NCBI GenBank assembly: GCA_016706255.1 | Contig: JADJJZ010000011.1 | Location: 62,001-126,000 of the forward strand | Source: Bacteroidota bacterium | GTDB lineage: Bacteria > Bacteroidota > Bacteroidia > Chitinophagales > BACL12 | DNA length: 64,000 nt | Reading direction: 5' to 3' | Shown: positions 28,178-37,493 of the stretch, in pieces | Numbering within the stretch: the first letter of the stretch is position 1 | Layout: each line of letters begins with the position of its first letter | Made by a program: the position numbers and the translations under genes | Notes under the pieces: model-generated | The model's database searches: none | Told to the model about the DNA's origin: nothing | The model's input: only the letters and a program-made list of their open reading frames with translations

Positions 28178-29053
28178 GTGAGTAATGAGAGTGAAATAGC
28201 GGCGTTGATTGCATTGTTAGACGACAATGATCAGGAAGTGTTTGACCACGTATCTGCAAGGTTAATTGCGCTGGGGCCAATGGTGATAGAGAAGCTGGAA
28301 GATGCTTATACTACCATTCCGAACCCTGTTATGCAGGAGCGCATCGAAGAATTAATTCATCACATACAATTTTTACGCGTAGAACAGGATTTACAAATTT
28401 GGGCTGCCAACGATAATAATGAATTATTAAAAGGATTATTAATTGTAACGCGTCACCAGTATCCTGAATTAGATGAAGATAAATTATTAAAAACTATTTC
28501 GCGTATTCAAAAAGATATCTGGATTGGCATAAATAATTATCTCTCGCCACTGGAACAAATGAATGTGGTAAATCAAACCTTGTTTTCACATTATCAGTTT
28601 CTCGGATTAAATAATGATGATGATGAGATGCGTTACATGTATCTCAATATTGTGGTGGATGCCTTTAAGGGCAACCATTTCAGCATTGGGTTATTGTATT
28701 TGAGTTTATGTCAGCAGTTGGATTTACCTGTATATGGTGTATGCCTAAGTTCACATTTTATTTTAGCCCGCACCCGCGAATTTATTTCCGATTTCGACGA
28801 CCGTGAGGCAGCAAAAAATGAAGTGTTGTTTTATATTAATCCTTATAACAAAGGGTTAGCATTCAGCGAAAAAGAAATTAATATTTTTCTCAATAAAATT
28901 GGCGCTCAGCCAAACGATAAATATTTTGCACCGGCATCGAACAAACAGGTTTTGCTGGAATATGTGCAATATTTAATTCAACTGATTAAAAAACCTGCCG
29001 ACCAGTATAAAGCTGATGATTTAAGAAGGCTGGAAGATATTTTAGCAGCATAA
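28178..29053 (+). CDS. SirB1-type transglutaminase-like family protein
   Basis: 291 residues from GTG 28178. An N-terminal helical part resembling HEAT-like repeats (EIAALIALLDDNDQEVFDHV) is followed by a core with YLSPLEQMNVVNQTLF, GNHFSIGLLYLSLCQQLDLPVYGVCL and SSHFILAR, the pattern of the SirB1 N-terminal transglutaminase-like family. The catalytic Cys of true transglutaminases is not obvious; most members have no assigned activity. It is 54 bp downstream of topA and 39 bp upstream of the glycosyltransferase, possibly co-transcribed. Cytoplasmic. Confidence 0.75.
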   Translation: MSNESEIAALIALLDDNDQEVFDHVSARLIALGPMVIEKLEDAYTTIPNPVMQERIEELIHHIQFLRVEQDLQIWAANDNNELLKGLLIVTRHQYPELDEDKLLKTISRIQKDIWIGINNYLSPLEQMNVVNQTLFSHYQFLGLNNDDDEMRYMYLNIVVDAFKGNHFSIGLLYLSLCQQLDLPVYGVCLSSHFILARTREFISDFDDREAAKNEVLFYINPYNKGLAFSEKEINIFLNKIGAQPNDKYFAPASNKQVLLEYVQYLIQLIKKPADQYKADDLRRLEDILAA

Positions 29054-29092
29054 TTTTATTTAGCACTTTCACTTTTATATCTAAATTTGTGC

Positions 29093-30034
29093 ATGCGCAT
29101 TTCCGGCTTCACATTTATTCGTAATGCCGACAAACTCAGTTATCCGATTCGGGAATCGCTGATGAGTTTATTGCCGCTTGTTGATGAACTGGTAATTGCA
29201 GTTGGCGACAACGACCCGGGTGATGGCACTTTAGATTTGATACATGCAATTAACTCCCCGAAAATTCGAATTATACATACCGTTTGGGACACTAAAACCT
29301 ACCCTAAAGCCCAGGTTTACGCGCAACAAACTGACTTAGCACGCGCAAATTGCACCGGAGAATGGTTATTTTACCTTCAGGGCGACGAAGTGCTTCACGA
29401 AATGGATTATGCCACAATACGGTCACGATGCGCGGAATTGCTTGAAAACCACGAAATTGAGGGTTTATTGTTCAATTATTACCATTTCTGGGCCGATTAT
29501 CGCCACCAAAACCGCTCCCACAGTGCTTACAGTCACGAAATTCGCATCATCAGAAACAGGCCTGACATACATTCATTTGGTGATGCCCAGGGTTTTCGTC
29601 GTATACCGGAGTTTACAGGAAACTACCGTCAGCAGGAGGGCGTTTACAAATTAAAAGTAGCGCGTGTAAATGCAGCAATATATCACTACGGCTGGGTTCG
29701 TCCCCCGGATTTTATGATGCAAAAACGCAAAATGAGTAATACGCTGCATCACGGTGCAGATACCACAACCGAAAATTTTACCGCAACAAAATTTGACTAC
29801 GGTCCGGTTGGAAGAAAACCGTTATTTAAAGGCACCCATCCCGCCATCATGAACGAACGTATTGCACAATTTAATTGGGGCGATCAATTAAATTATTCCA
29901 AACATCAAAAAACAATAAATCGCCCCTTACAAAAACACGAAAAGCTCAAATATCGCATTTGGAGCTGGTTTGAAATTTATGTTTTTAGACGGCAGATTTT
30001 TACTGCGGCGAGGTATGGGGTGAAGAGGGTTTAG
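29093..30034 (+). CDS. Glycosyltransferase family 2-like protein
   Basis: About 313 residues from ATG 29093; an upstream TTG would add two residues and is less likely. GT-A features are FTFIRNADKLSYPIRESL, ELVIAVGDNDPGDGTLDLI (donor site) and WLFYLQGDEVLHE with a metal-binding acidic pair. The C-terminal half has W-x-R-P-P-D-F-M and KRKMSNTLHHG. Family resembles glycosyltransferases that act on surface glycans, but the sugar cannot be assigned. It is the last gene before the large repeat array, which begins about 10 bp after the stop. Confidence 0.8.
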   Translation: MRISGFTFIRNADKLSYPIRESLMSLLPLVDELVIAVGDNDPGDGTLDLIHAINSPKIRIIHTVWDTKTYPKAQVYAQQTDLARANCTGEWLFYLQGDEVLHEMDYATIRSRCAELLENHEIEGLLFNYYHFWADYRHQNRSHSAYSHEIRIIRNRPDIHSFGDAQGFRRIPEFTGNYRQQEGVYKLKVARVNAAIYHYGWVRPPDFMMQKRKMSNTLHHGADTTTENFTATKFDYGPVGRKPLFKGTHPAIMNERIAQFNWGDQLNYSKHQKTINRPLQKHEKLKYRIWSWFEIYVFRRQIFTAARYGVKRV

Positions 30035-30044
30035 GTGCGAATTC

Positions 30045-32770
30045 AGCGATCGGCAACGGAAGTGAACACCTAGGTAAGGCGCATTGCACGCTTCGATGGA
30101 TTGATTAGCTAATTAGCTGATGGGGGTTTATCGATGGGATGACATTCTTGCTCAAATTCGGATGTTCAATTGGTACATTTGCACATTGAATAGTTTCTCG
30201 CAAAGTCGCGAAGGTTAAGGTTTATATAATGTAATATTTCAAGCGCGCTAAGCTTTTAAACCAGGTTCACGCGGAACAAAGGAAAAGTCGGAGTCGTGAA
30301 CCGCTGTTTAATTGGGCATTGGGCACATCGGCACATTTGCACATTGAATAGTTTCTCGCAAAGTCGCGAAGTTTAAGGTTTATATAATGTGTTATTTCAA
30401 GCGCGCTAAGCTTTTACACCAATTGCACGCTGAAAAAATCGGAGCGATGAGCGGCTGTTTATTTTGTAAATTGGATGGATGTTTTTTATCTACGGTGAAT
30501 AAATATCATAAGGTAACACTAAATTCCTCTGTGCACTCAGTGGGCTGTTTTCTTTGTATTTCCTCTGTGGTTTCGGCTGTTCAATTGGTACATGGGTACA
30601 TTGGTACATTTGCACATTGAATAGTTTCTCGCAAAGTCGCGAAGGTTAAGGTTTATATAATGTAATATTTCAAGCGCGCTAAGCTTTTAAACCAGGTTCA
30701 CGCGGAACAAAGGAAAAAGTCGGAGTCGTGAACCGGCTGTTTAATTGGTACATTGGTACATCGGTACATTTGCACATTGAATAGTTTCTCGCAAAGTCGC
30801 GAAGTTTAAGGTTTATATAATGTGTTATTTCAAGCGCGCTAAGCTTTTACACCAATTGCACGCTGAAAAAATCGGAGCGATGAGCCGGCTGTTTATTTTG
30901 TAAATTGGATGGATGTTTTTTATCTACGGTGAATAAATATCATAAGGTAACACTAAATTCCTCTGTGCACTCAGTGGGCTGTTTTCTTTGTATTTCCTCT
31001 GTGGTTTCGGCTGTTCAATTGGTACATGGGTACATTGGTACATTTGCACATTGAATAGTTTCTCGCAAAGTCGCGAAGTTTAAGGTTTATATAATGTGTT
31101 ATTTCAAGTGCGCTATGCTTTTACACCAGGTTCACGCGGAACAAAGGAAAAAGTCGGAGTCGTGAACCGGCTGTTTAATTGGGTACATTGTGCATTTGCA
31201 CATTGATTAGTTTCTCGCAAAGTCGCGAAGTTTAAGGTTTATATAATGTGTTATTTCAAGTGCGCTATGCTTTTACACCAGGTTCACGCAAAACAAAGGA
31301 AAAAGTCGGAGTCGTGAACCGGCTGTTTAATTGGTACATTGGTACATCGGTACATTTGCACATTGATTAGTTTCTCGCAAAGTCGCGAAGTTTAAGGTTT
31401 ATATAATGTGTTATTTCAAGTGCGCTATGCTTTTACACCAGGTTCACGCAAAACAAAGGAAAAAGTCGGAGTCGTGAACCGGCTGTTTAATTGAGACATT
31501 GGCATCAGTGCATTTGCACATTGATTAGTTTCTTGCAAAGTCGCGAAGGTTAAGGTTTATATAATGTAATATTTCAAGCGCGCTAAGCTTTTACACCAGG
31601 TTCACGCGGAACAAAGGAAAAAGTCGGAGTCGTGAACCGGCTGTTTAATTGGTACATTGGTACATCGGTACATTTGCACATTGGTTAGTTTCTCGCAAAG
31701 TCGCGAAGGTTAAGGTTTAAATTATGTGTTATTTCAAGCGCGCTAAGCTTTTACACCAGTTGCAGGCTGAAAAAATCGGAACGATTAACCGGCTGTTTAA
31801 TGTGTAAATTAGATGGAAGTTTTATTTCTAGGAAAATAAATATCATAAGGTAACACTAAATTCCTCTGTGCACTCAGTGGGCTGTTTTCTTTGTATTTCC
31901 TCTGTGGTTTCGGCTGTTCAATTGGTACATGGGTACATTGGTACATTTGCACATTGATTAGTTTCTCGCAAAGTCGCGAAGTTTAAGGTTTATATAATGT
32001 GTTATTTCAAGCGCGCTAAGCTTTTACACCAGGTGCACGCTGAAAAAGCGGAGCGGTGAGCCGGCTGTTTAATGTGTAAATTAGATGGATGTTTTTTATC
32101 TACAGTGAATAAATATCATAAGGTAACACTAAATTCCTCTGTGCACTCAGTGGGCTGTTCTCTTTGTATTTCCTCTGTGGTTTCGGCTGTTCAATTGGTA
32201 TGGGTACATTGGTACATTTGCACATTGATTAGTTTCTCGCAAAGTCGCGAAGGTTAAGGTTTAAATTATGTGTTATTTCAAGCGCGCTAAGCTTTTACAC
32301 CAGTTGTACGTTGAAAAAAGGAGAGCTGAACCTGCCCCTTATTGGGTAAATTAGATGGATGTTTTTTAATCTACGGTGAATAAATATCATAAGGTAACAC
32401 TAAATTCCTCTGTGCACTCAGTGGGCTGTTTTCTTTGGGTTTCCTCTGTGGTTTCGGCTGTTTAATTGGTACATGGGTACATCGGTACATTTGCACATTG
32501 ATTAGTTTCTCGCAAAGTCGCGGAGTTTAAGGTTTATATAATGTGTTATTTCTAGCGCGCTAAGTCTATAAACCAATTTCACGCGGAAGAAAGGAAAAAG
32601 TCGGAGTCGTGAACCGGCTGTTTAATTGGTACATTGGTACATCGGTACATTTGCACATTGATTAGTTTCTCACAAAGTCGCGTAGGTTAAGGTTTAAATA
32701 ATGTGTTATTTCATGCGCGCTAAGCTTTTACACCAGTGTCACGCGGAAAAATGGAAAAAGGCGGAGTTTT
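30045..32770. repeat. Composite repeat array, segment 1
   Basis: Thirteen copies of the marker TTTCTCGCAAAGTCGCGAAG (some with 1-2 changes), starting near 30192, 30352, 30624, 30784, 31057, 31210, 31369, 31528, 31687, 31961, 32230, 32505 and 32666. Spacings fall in two classes, about 152-160 bp and about 271-275 bp. The short unit has TTTATATAATGTGTTATTTC, GCGCGCTAAGCTTTTACACC, a hairpin with GGTTCACG/CGTGAACC arms, CGGCTGTT, and GGTACATTGGTACATCGG. The long unit adds about 113 bp with AAATATCATAAGGTAACAC and CTCTGTGGTTTCGGCTGTT. No coding potential; short open frames inside are periodic artefacts. Confidence 0.93.
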
Positions 32771-32851
32771 ATGCTGATAAACCAAGCAGCTGAAATTTTC
32801 ACGGCTAGAATGATTAATAATTTTTCTCCTAAATTTGTAAAAAAAGCAACC

Positions 32852-33517
32852 ATGCAAAAATTTTGTTTTACACTTGGGTTTATCCTAATTACATATATAT
32901 CCACTGCTCAAACAAGTCAGACAACTTATTACAAAGATGAAAATTTGAAAAAAGAAGTGCCTGAAGAAAAGGCAGTTTATAAAAAAACAATTACACAATC
33001 CGAAGACGGAACAATTACTGTTGAAGCAATTAATATCATTAAACAGGAAGTGATTTTTTTTGAGGCGACTAAAAATAGTGAACAAGTTGGTGTATGGATT
33101 AATCCTAAAAGAGAACACAAAGTGCTCAATTATGATTTTCAGTTAATTTATAGCAAAGACACTTGTATTAACACAACGCCTAAAATGGCTGATTATTTTA
33201 AAGATAATGACTCGCTGCAATACAAGGCACCAAAAATAACAAGCGGCGAGCAATCTATTTTTCAATATATAGGTAGCCATACCTACTACCCGCGGTTGGC
33301 CCGTGACAATGGAATTGAAGGTACAATATACCTAACGTTGATCGTTGATGATAAAGGCAAAGTTTCTAGTGTCAGCGTGAACCGCGGTATACAAGTCACG
33401 CTGGATAAAGAAGCTGCTAGAGTGCTTAATTCATTAACTTTCGACGGACCTGCTACACTAATCGGTGTGCCCGTTGGATTTTGTTGTGTTATACCTATAA
33501 AATTTATGATGAGCTGA
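32852..33517 (+). CDS. TonB family C-terminal domain protein
   Basis: 221 residues from ATG 32852, chosen because it begins a signal/anchor sequence (MQKFCFTLGFILITYISTA); the frame is open 81 bp upstream into repeat sequence. The last 90 residues look like a TonB C-terminal domain: YYPRLARDNGIEGTIYLTL, VDDKGKVSSVSVNRGI, LDKEAARVLNSL. The N-terminal part is short and lacks the proline-rich spacer of classical TonB, so it may be a periplasmic TonB-like protein rather than a full energy transducer. It lies inside the repeat array. Confidence 0.75.
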   Translation: MQKFCFTLGFILITYISTAQTSQTTYYKDENLKKEVPEEKAVYKKTITQSEDGTITVEAINIIKQEVIFFEATKNSEQVGVWINPKREHKVLNYDFQLIYSKDTCINTTPKMADYFKDNDSLQYKAPKITSGEQSIFQYIGSHTYYPRLARDNGIEGTIYLTLIVDDKGKVSSVSVNRGIQVTLDKEAARVLNSLTFDGPATLIGVPVGFCCVIPIKFMMS

Positions 33518-33535
33518 TTGTATAAGCTTGTTCCA

Positions 33536-34156
33536 CTAAGCTTGTAATCCTGCTAAAAAATGCAATATTTCTTTTTCTCCCTTTTTAGAAGTATAGGGTT
33601 GAATCGTTTTTGCCGTTAAAATTAAATAGTGATGGATTTGGTTTTCTACACTCAATCTGCTTTGTGAGACAGCTGCTTCTGATATCCAAAAACGGATAAT
33701 CAACGAAAGTGCAGAAACTAAATACTCAACATCCGATTTATCCTTGAATTTGAGAAACCCATTTTTTATAAGATGCGAAATATTTGCGCTGATGGCCATA
33801 TTTCTGCTCGAAGCGGTTTTTTTATATTGGGACTTAATTACTTTGTTTTGCTCCATAAGATGCACAAAACTTAATAACAAACATCGATACTGCACGTGAT
33901 TGTGAAAAACTTGTTGTAGCATGTTCAGAAATTCAGCCAAAGTGATGCTTTCACTGGCTACTACAACCTTAGAGTTGGCATCTTTTAACCCTTGTGAAAT
34001 CGCAAATACCAAGTCATCCTTCGTTGGATAATAATAGGTGATATTACTTACGCGCATGTTAAGATGGGCGGCTAATTCGCGCATACCGACATATTCCACC
34101 CCTTCATTATTGAATAATTCAAGGGCTTTTGAAAATATTTTTTCTTTTGTGGTCAT
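33536..34156 (-). CDS. TetR-family transcriptional regulator
   Basis: 206 residues. The N-terminal helix-turn-helix is clear: MTTKEKIFSKALELFNNEG, then VGMRELAAHLNMRVSNITYYYPTKDDLVFA in two parts of the standard TetR pattern. The C-terminal ligand domain is unlike anything I can assign. It is divergent from a cupin gene with a 53-bp gap, and a 17-bp palindrome lies 4 bp upstream of its start, so it very likely represses itself and the cupin gene. The ligand is unknown. Confidence 0.9.
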   Translation of the reverse strand: MTTKEKIFSKALELFNNEGVEYVGMRELAAHLNMRVSNITYYYPTKDDLVFAISQGLKDANSKVVVASESITLAEFLNMLQQVFHNHVQYRCLLLSFVHLMEQNKVIKSQYKKTASSRNMAISANISHLIKNGFLKFKDKSDVEYLVSALSLIIRFWISEAAVSQSRLSVENQIHHYLILTAKTIQPYTSKKGEKEILHFLAGLQA

Positions 34157-34160
34157 AAAA

Positions 34161-34191
34161 TTTGGACAATGTCCAAAAATAGCTATTTTTG
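34161..34191 (+). promoter_or_regulatory. Cupin promoter overlapped by TetR operator
   Basis: TTTGGACAATGTCCAAA at 34161-34177 is a palindrome with only the central base unpaired: a probable TetR operator. Its first TTTG also serves as a -33 element, with TATTTTTG (an exact TAnnTTTG) at 34184-34191, spacer 19 nt. The central CAAAAATAGCTATTTTTG (34174-34191) is itself a perfect palindrome, so a -7-like box also faces the tetR side. Cupin ATG is 19 bp downstream. Confidence 0.8.
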
Positions 34192-34209
34192 TTTTATAAA
34201 TTGAAAATT

Positions 34210-34761
34210 ATGCAACATACTTATCCACTTACAATTGAAAACTGTATAGGCGAAAAACTCACATTTACCGGAATAGAAAAAACACTTAAGGGCGACCGTG
34301 TATTGGTGATTGGAAATTGTAAACCCGGTGCAGGTCCTGCCATGCATGTGCATTTTCAGCAAGATGAATGTTTATCAGTTGTTTCGGGAAAAATGGGTTA
34401 TCAGGTTTTAGGAGAGGAACCGAAAATGGCTTTGCCGGGTGAAACCGTTTTATTTAAACGCGGCACACCACATAAATTTTGGGCAGCCGACAACCATCCC
34501 CTGGTAGCCAATGGATGGATAGAACCTGCAAACTCGGTGGTGTTCTTTTTATCTGCTTTATATGCAGCACAAAATAAATCCGGTAATGCACAACCGGAGG
34601 CTTTCGATGGTGCTTATCTGGTAACGAGATACAAATCAGAATATGATATTAAAGAAGTGCCTACATTTGTCAAAAAAGTAATATTTCCAATAATTGTTTT
34701 AATTGGTAAAATACGTGGTAAATACAATCATTTTGCAAATGCACCGGAGCCGTTAAAATAA
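34210..34761 (+). CDS. Cupin domain protein
   Basis: 183 residues from ATG 34210 (an upstream TTG at 34189 falls inside the promoter and is rejected). Cupin motif 1 is AMHVHFQQDECLSVVSGKMG (two His and a Glu that bind metal); motif 2 is PGETVLFKRGTPHKFWA with the second His. The C-terminal part has a hydrophobic segment (KKVIFPIIVLIGKI), perhaps a membrane-associated helix. Substrate unknown. It is under probable control of the divergent TetR regulator. Confidence 0.85.
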   Translation: MQHTYPLTIENCIGEKLTFTGIEKTLKGDRVLVIGNCKPGAGPAMHVHFQQDECLSVVSGKMGYQVLGEEPKMALPGETVLFKRGTPHKFWAADNHPLVANGWIEPANSVVFFLSALYAAQNKSGNAQPEAFDGAYLVTRYKSEYDIKEVPTFVKKVIFPIIVLIGKIRGKYNHFANAPEPLK

Positions 34762-34769
34762 AACAAGCG

Positions 34770-34913
34770 CATTAAGTTTCTCGCAAAGTCGCGAAGGTTA
34801 AGGTTTATATAATGTAATATTTCAAGCGCGCTAAGCTTTTACACCAGGTTCACGCGGAACAAAGGAAAAAGTCGGAGTCGTGAACCGGCTGTTTAATTGG
34901 TACATCGGTACAT
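34770..34913. repeat. Composite repeat array, segment 2
   Basis: One copy of the short unit (TTTCTCGCAAAGTCGCGAAG to CGGCTGTTTAATTGG), directly after the cupin gene. It is cut by the IS element after GGTACATCGGTACAT. Confidence 0.9.
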
Positions 34914-35072
34914 CACTGTTGTCCGGTAAAACTCATATGATTTTACGAAGTTGTTTATTTACGGTGGTTTTAGGTTGCAGATAGTTGCTTTTTCAAGGTG
35001 AAGCCCTTAGGAAGTTAAAAGACAGTTGTGGTGATGGTGGTTTATAAATGCTAAGCATTTTTTCGGGGTCGA

Positions 35073-36227
35073 TTAAAAATCAATGATGTTAAAATAGTTC
35101 ATCAGATGTTGCCTAATCATGCCTGATATTGTAGAATAAGCCCAATGCTTATTTCCTGTTTGGTTAACTGTTTTTTGTATTATTCTCACTAATAAATCAC
35201 ATATCAAAGTTGCCCATATTTGTATTTCTATTGCATTGGGATTATCGCCTAAAAAATATTTTAATGGATAACGTTGTTTTATGCGCTTGAATAATGTTTC
35301 AATTTGCCATCTGCGCTTATACAAGTCTGCAATGACTTCCGGATCGCTAGTGTAATCATTACAAACAAATTGAAACATGCGTTGCTTTTCCTCATCCCAA
35401 AATTCAACTACTCGGGCTTTAATTAAGGGGATTTTTTTTCGATTACTTGGCCGACCTAATTCCACATAATTATCAGAGCGGACACCTGAGTCATAGGCTG
35501 CTTCCGACACAGGGCGGTGCACCAGCACTTTTACAGAAGCATCCCTTTTAAGTCGGCTTACCCATCTAATACCGTGATTACCCCATTCAGCGAACTGCTT
35601 GTAATTGGTGTAGGCTTTATCAAACAACACAGTAGAGTTATCAGGCACTTTAAGTTGGTGTAAGAAAGTTAAATCATGTTCTTTGGCTTCACTAATAAAA
35701 ACAAATGCAGGTAAATCATGCTTGGCATTTATCATCATGTGCGCTTTAACACCACCCTTCTTTTTTCCATTTTGTTTAGCGGTACCGGCACCGCGCATCA
35801 CTGAATTAAAGAGACTAAATGTTGTTGAATCGATGATAAATAAGTCATCATCGATATTTAATGGACGGCGGCTGTCCGGTAAACCGAAATAGGTATCATA
35901 AAGCATGTGATACACACTTTCGAAGAATTTGGCAGGACGGCGTTGATTTGCTTCTGATAACGTACTTCTTTTTGGTGTATCCAGCAACCCTAAATGATTG
36001 AGTTTATTTAGGCCGTAACCCTGCATTCCTGTAGTGATTTCACGCAAATTGGTGGCATTGAAAAATGCACCATATAACATCGTGATCAAATGGTCATATG
36101 CCATAAATTTCTTGCAATATCGATTTGCATTATGCAGTTTAGACAAACGCTCGATTTGTGCCCGGGGTATTAAAGAAAGTAGTTGATTGAATACCGGCTG
36201 TCCGGTAAAAAAAGTACCTTTGCGCAT
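35073..36227 (-). CDS. IS4-family DDE transposase
   Basis: 384 residues from ATG 36227 (MRKGTFFTGQPVFNQLL); a TTG seven codons upstream is less likely. DDE residues are in FIIDSTTFSLFNSVMRG (first Asp), VLFDKAYTNYKQF (second Asp) and YKRRWQIETLFKRIKQ (the Y-R-E-K signature with Glu). HMMINAKHDLPAFVFIS lies between them. The N-terminal YDHLITMLYGAFFNATNLRE domain is common in IS4/IS5-like Bacteroidota elements. The frame is intact, so the element may be active. It encodes, within its own sequence, two extra copies of the terminal motif TGTCCGGTAAA. Confidence 0.94.
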   Translation of the reverse strand: MRKGTFFTGQPVFNQLLSLIPRAQIERLSKLHNANRYCKKFMAYDHLITMLYGAFFNATNLREITTGMQGYGLNKLNHLGLLDTPKRSTLSEANQRRPAKFFESVYHMLYDTYFGLPDSRRPLNIDDDLFIIDSTTFSLFNSVMRGAGTAKQNGKKKGGVKAHMMINAKHDLPAFVFISEAKEHDLTFLHQLKVPDNSTVLFDKAYTNYKQFAEWGNHGIRWVSRLKRDASVKVLVHRPVSEAAYDSGVRSDNYVELGRPSNRKKIPLIKARVVEFWDEEKQRMFQFVCNDYTSDPEVIADLYKRRWQIETLFKRIKQRYPLKYFLGDNPNAIEIQIWATLICDLLVRIIQKTVNQTGNKHWAYSTISGMIRQHLMNYFNIIDF

Positions 36228-36267
36228 AAGTTTAGTTTTTGGTCGCAAATCAAAACTAACACTTATT

Positions 36268-36292
36268 GGGAGTTCTTCGGAGCTCCCTTTTT
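36268..36292. terminator. Hairpin with TTCG loop upstream of transposase
   Basis: GGGAGTTC-TTCG-GAGCTCCC, eight base pairs (one G-T wobble) with a TTCG tetraloop, followed on the plus strand by CTTTTTATTT. On the plus strand it is a good rho-independent terminator at the edge of the IS. On the minus strand it falls in the 5' leader of the transposase transcript if read-through comes from outside, and could limit expression. Confidence 0.75.
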
Positions 36293-36324
36293 ATTTATAA
36301 TTATTTTTTACCGGACACCAGTGA

Positions 36325-37440
36325 TCGTACATTTGCACATTGATTAGTTTCTCGCAAAGTCGCGAAGGTTAAGGTTTAAATTATGTGTTATTTCAAGCGC
36401 GCTAAGCTTTTACACCAGTTGTACGTTGAAAAAGGAGAGCTGAACCTGCCCCTTATTGGGTAAATTAGATGGATGTTTTTTAATCTACGGTGAATAAATA
36501 TCATAAGGTAACACTAAATTCCTCTGTGCACTCAGTGGGCTGTTTTCTTTGTATTTCCTCTGTGGTTTCGGCTGTTCAATTGGTACATGGGTACATTGGT
36601 ACATTTGCACATTGATTATTTTCTCGCAAAGTCGCGAAGATTAAAGTTTATATTATGTGTTATTTCAAGCGCGCTAAGTTTTTAAACCAATTGTACACTG
36701 ATAAAGCAGAGCGTTGAAACGTTTTTTTATTGGGCAAATTAGATGGATGTTTTTTATCTAGGGTGAGTAAATATCATAAGGTAACACTGAATTCCTCTGT
36801 GCACTCAGTGGGCTGTTTCTTTGTATTTCCTCTGTGGTTTCGGCTGTTCAATTGGTACATGGGTACATTGGTACATTTGCACATTGATTATTTTCTCGCA
36901 AAGTCGCGAAGGTTAAGGTTTAAATTATGTGTTATTTCAAGCGCGCTAAGTTTTTACACCATTTGTACGCTGAAAAAGCGGAGCGATGAGCCTGCTGTTT
37001 ATTTTGTAAATTAGATGGATGTTTTTTAATCATGGAAAATAAATATCATAAGGTAACACTAAATTCCTCTGTGCACTCAGTGGGCTGTTTTCTTTGTATT
37101 TCCTCTGTGGTTTCGGCTGTTCAATTGGTACATGGGTACATTGGTACATTTGCACATTGATTATTTTCTCGCAAAGTCGCTAGGTTTAAGGTTTAAATAA
37201 TGTGTTATTTCAAGCGCGCTAAGTCTATAAACCAATTTCACGCGGAAGAAAGGAAAAAGTCGGAGTCGTGAACCGGCTGTTTAATTGGTACATTGGTACA
37301 TCGGTACATTTGCACATTGATTAGTTTCTCGCAAAGTCGCGAAGTTTAAGGTTTATATAATGTGTTATTTCAAGCGCGCTAAGTTTTTACACCAATTGTA
37401 CACTGATAAAGCGGAGAGTTGAACCGGCTGTTTATCGGTA
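36325..37440. repeat. Composite repeat array, segment 3
   Basis: Five further marker copies (near 36347, 36621, 36891, 37163 and 37322). The first four spacings are mainly of the long (~272 bp) class, including the AAATATCATAAGGTAACAC and CTCTGTGGTTTCGGCTGTT modules; the last unit is short. The array ends at GAACCGGCTGTTTATCGG just before the GNAT gene. Confidence 0.92.
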
Positions 37441-37493
37441 ACTTATAAGCCTGTTAATTAGCGCATCATCACATTAATATTTATATTTACACA

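Larger units (their letters stand above)
34914..36324 (-). mobile_element. IS4-family insertion sequence, ~1.41 kb
   Basis: The ends are CACTGTTGTCCGGTAAAA on the left and TTTTACCGGACACCAGTG on the right: inverted repeats of about 18 bp with one mismatch. One intact transposase occupies the element in minus orientation. It sits inside the composite repeat array; array sequence resumes at 36325 with CGTACATTTGCACATTG. A clean target duplication is not apparent because the flanks are themselves repetitive (GTACAT). Confidence 0.9.

Noticed and set aside
34189..34210. TTG start for the cupin gene
   Set aside because: It lies within the TATTTTTG promoter element; the ATG at 34210 gives a natural N-terminus.
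30387..37014. Short proteins encoded in the composite array (about 60-94 codons)
   Set aside because: They recur in each long unit with the same sequence, shift with unit differences, and lack promoters or homologous features.
30045..37440. Integron cassette array with attC sites
   Set aside because: The repeats do flank genes, but no integron integrase is seen (the only tyrosine recombinase is a housekeeping Xer at 4990), repeats also occur in tandem without genes, and attC core sites (GTTRRRY) are not regularly placed.
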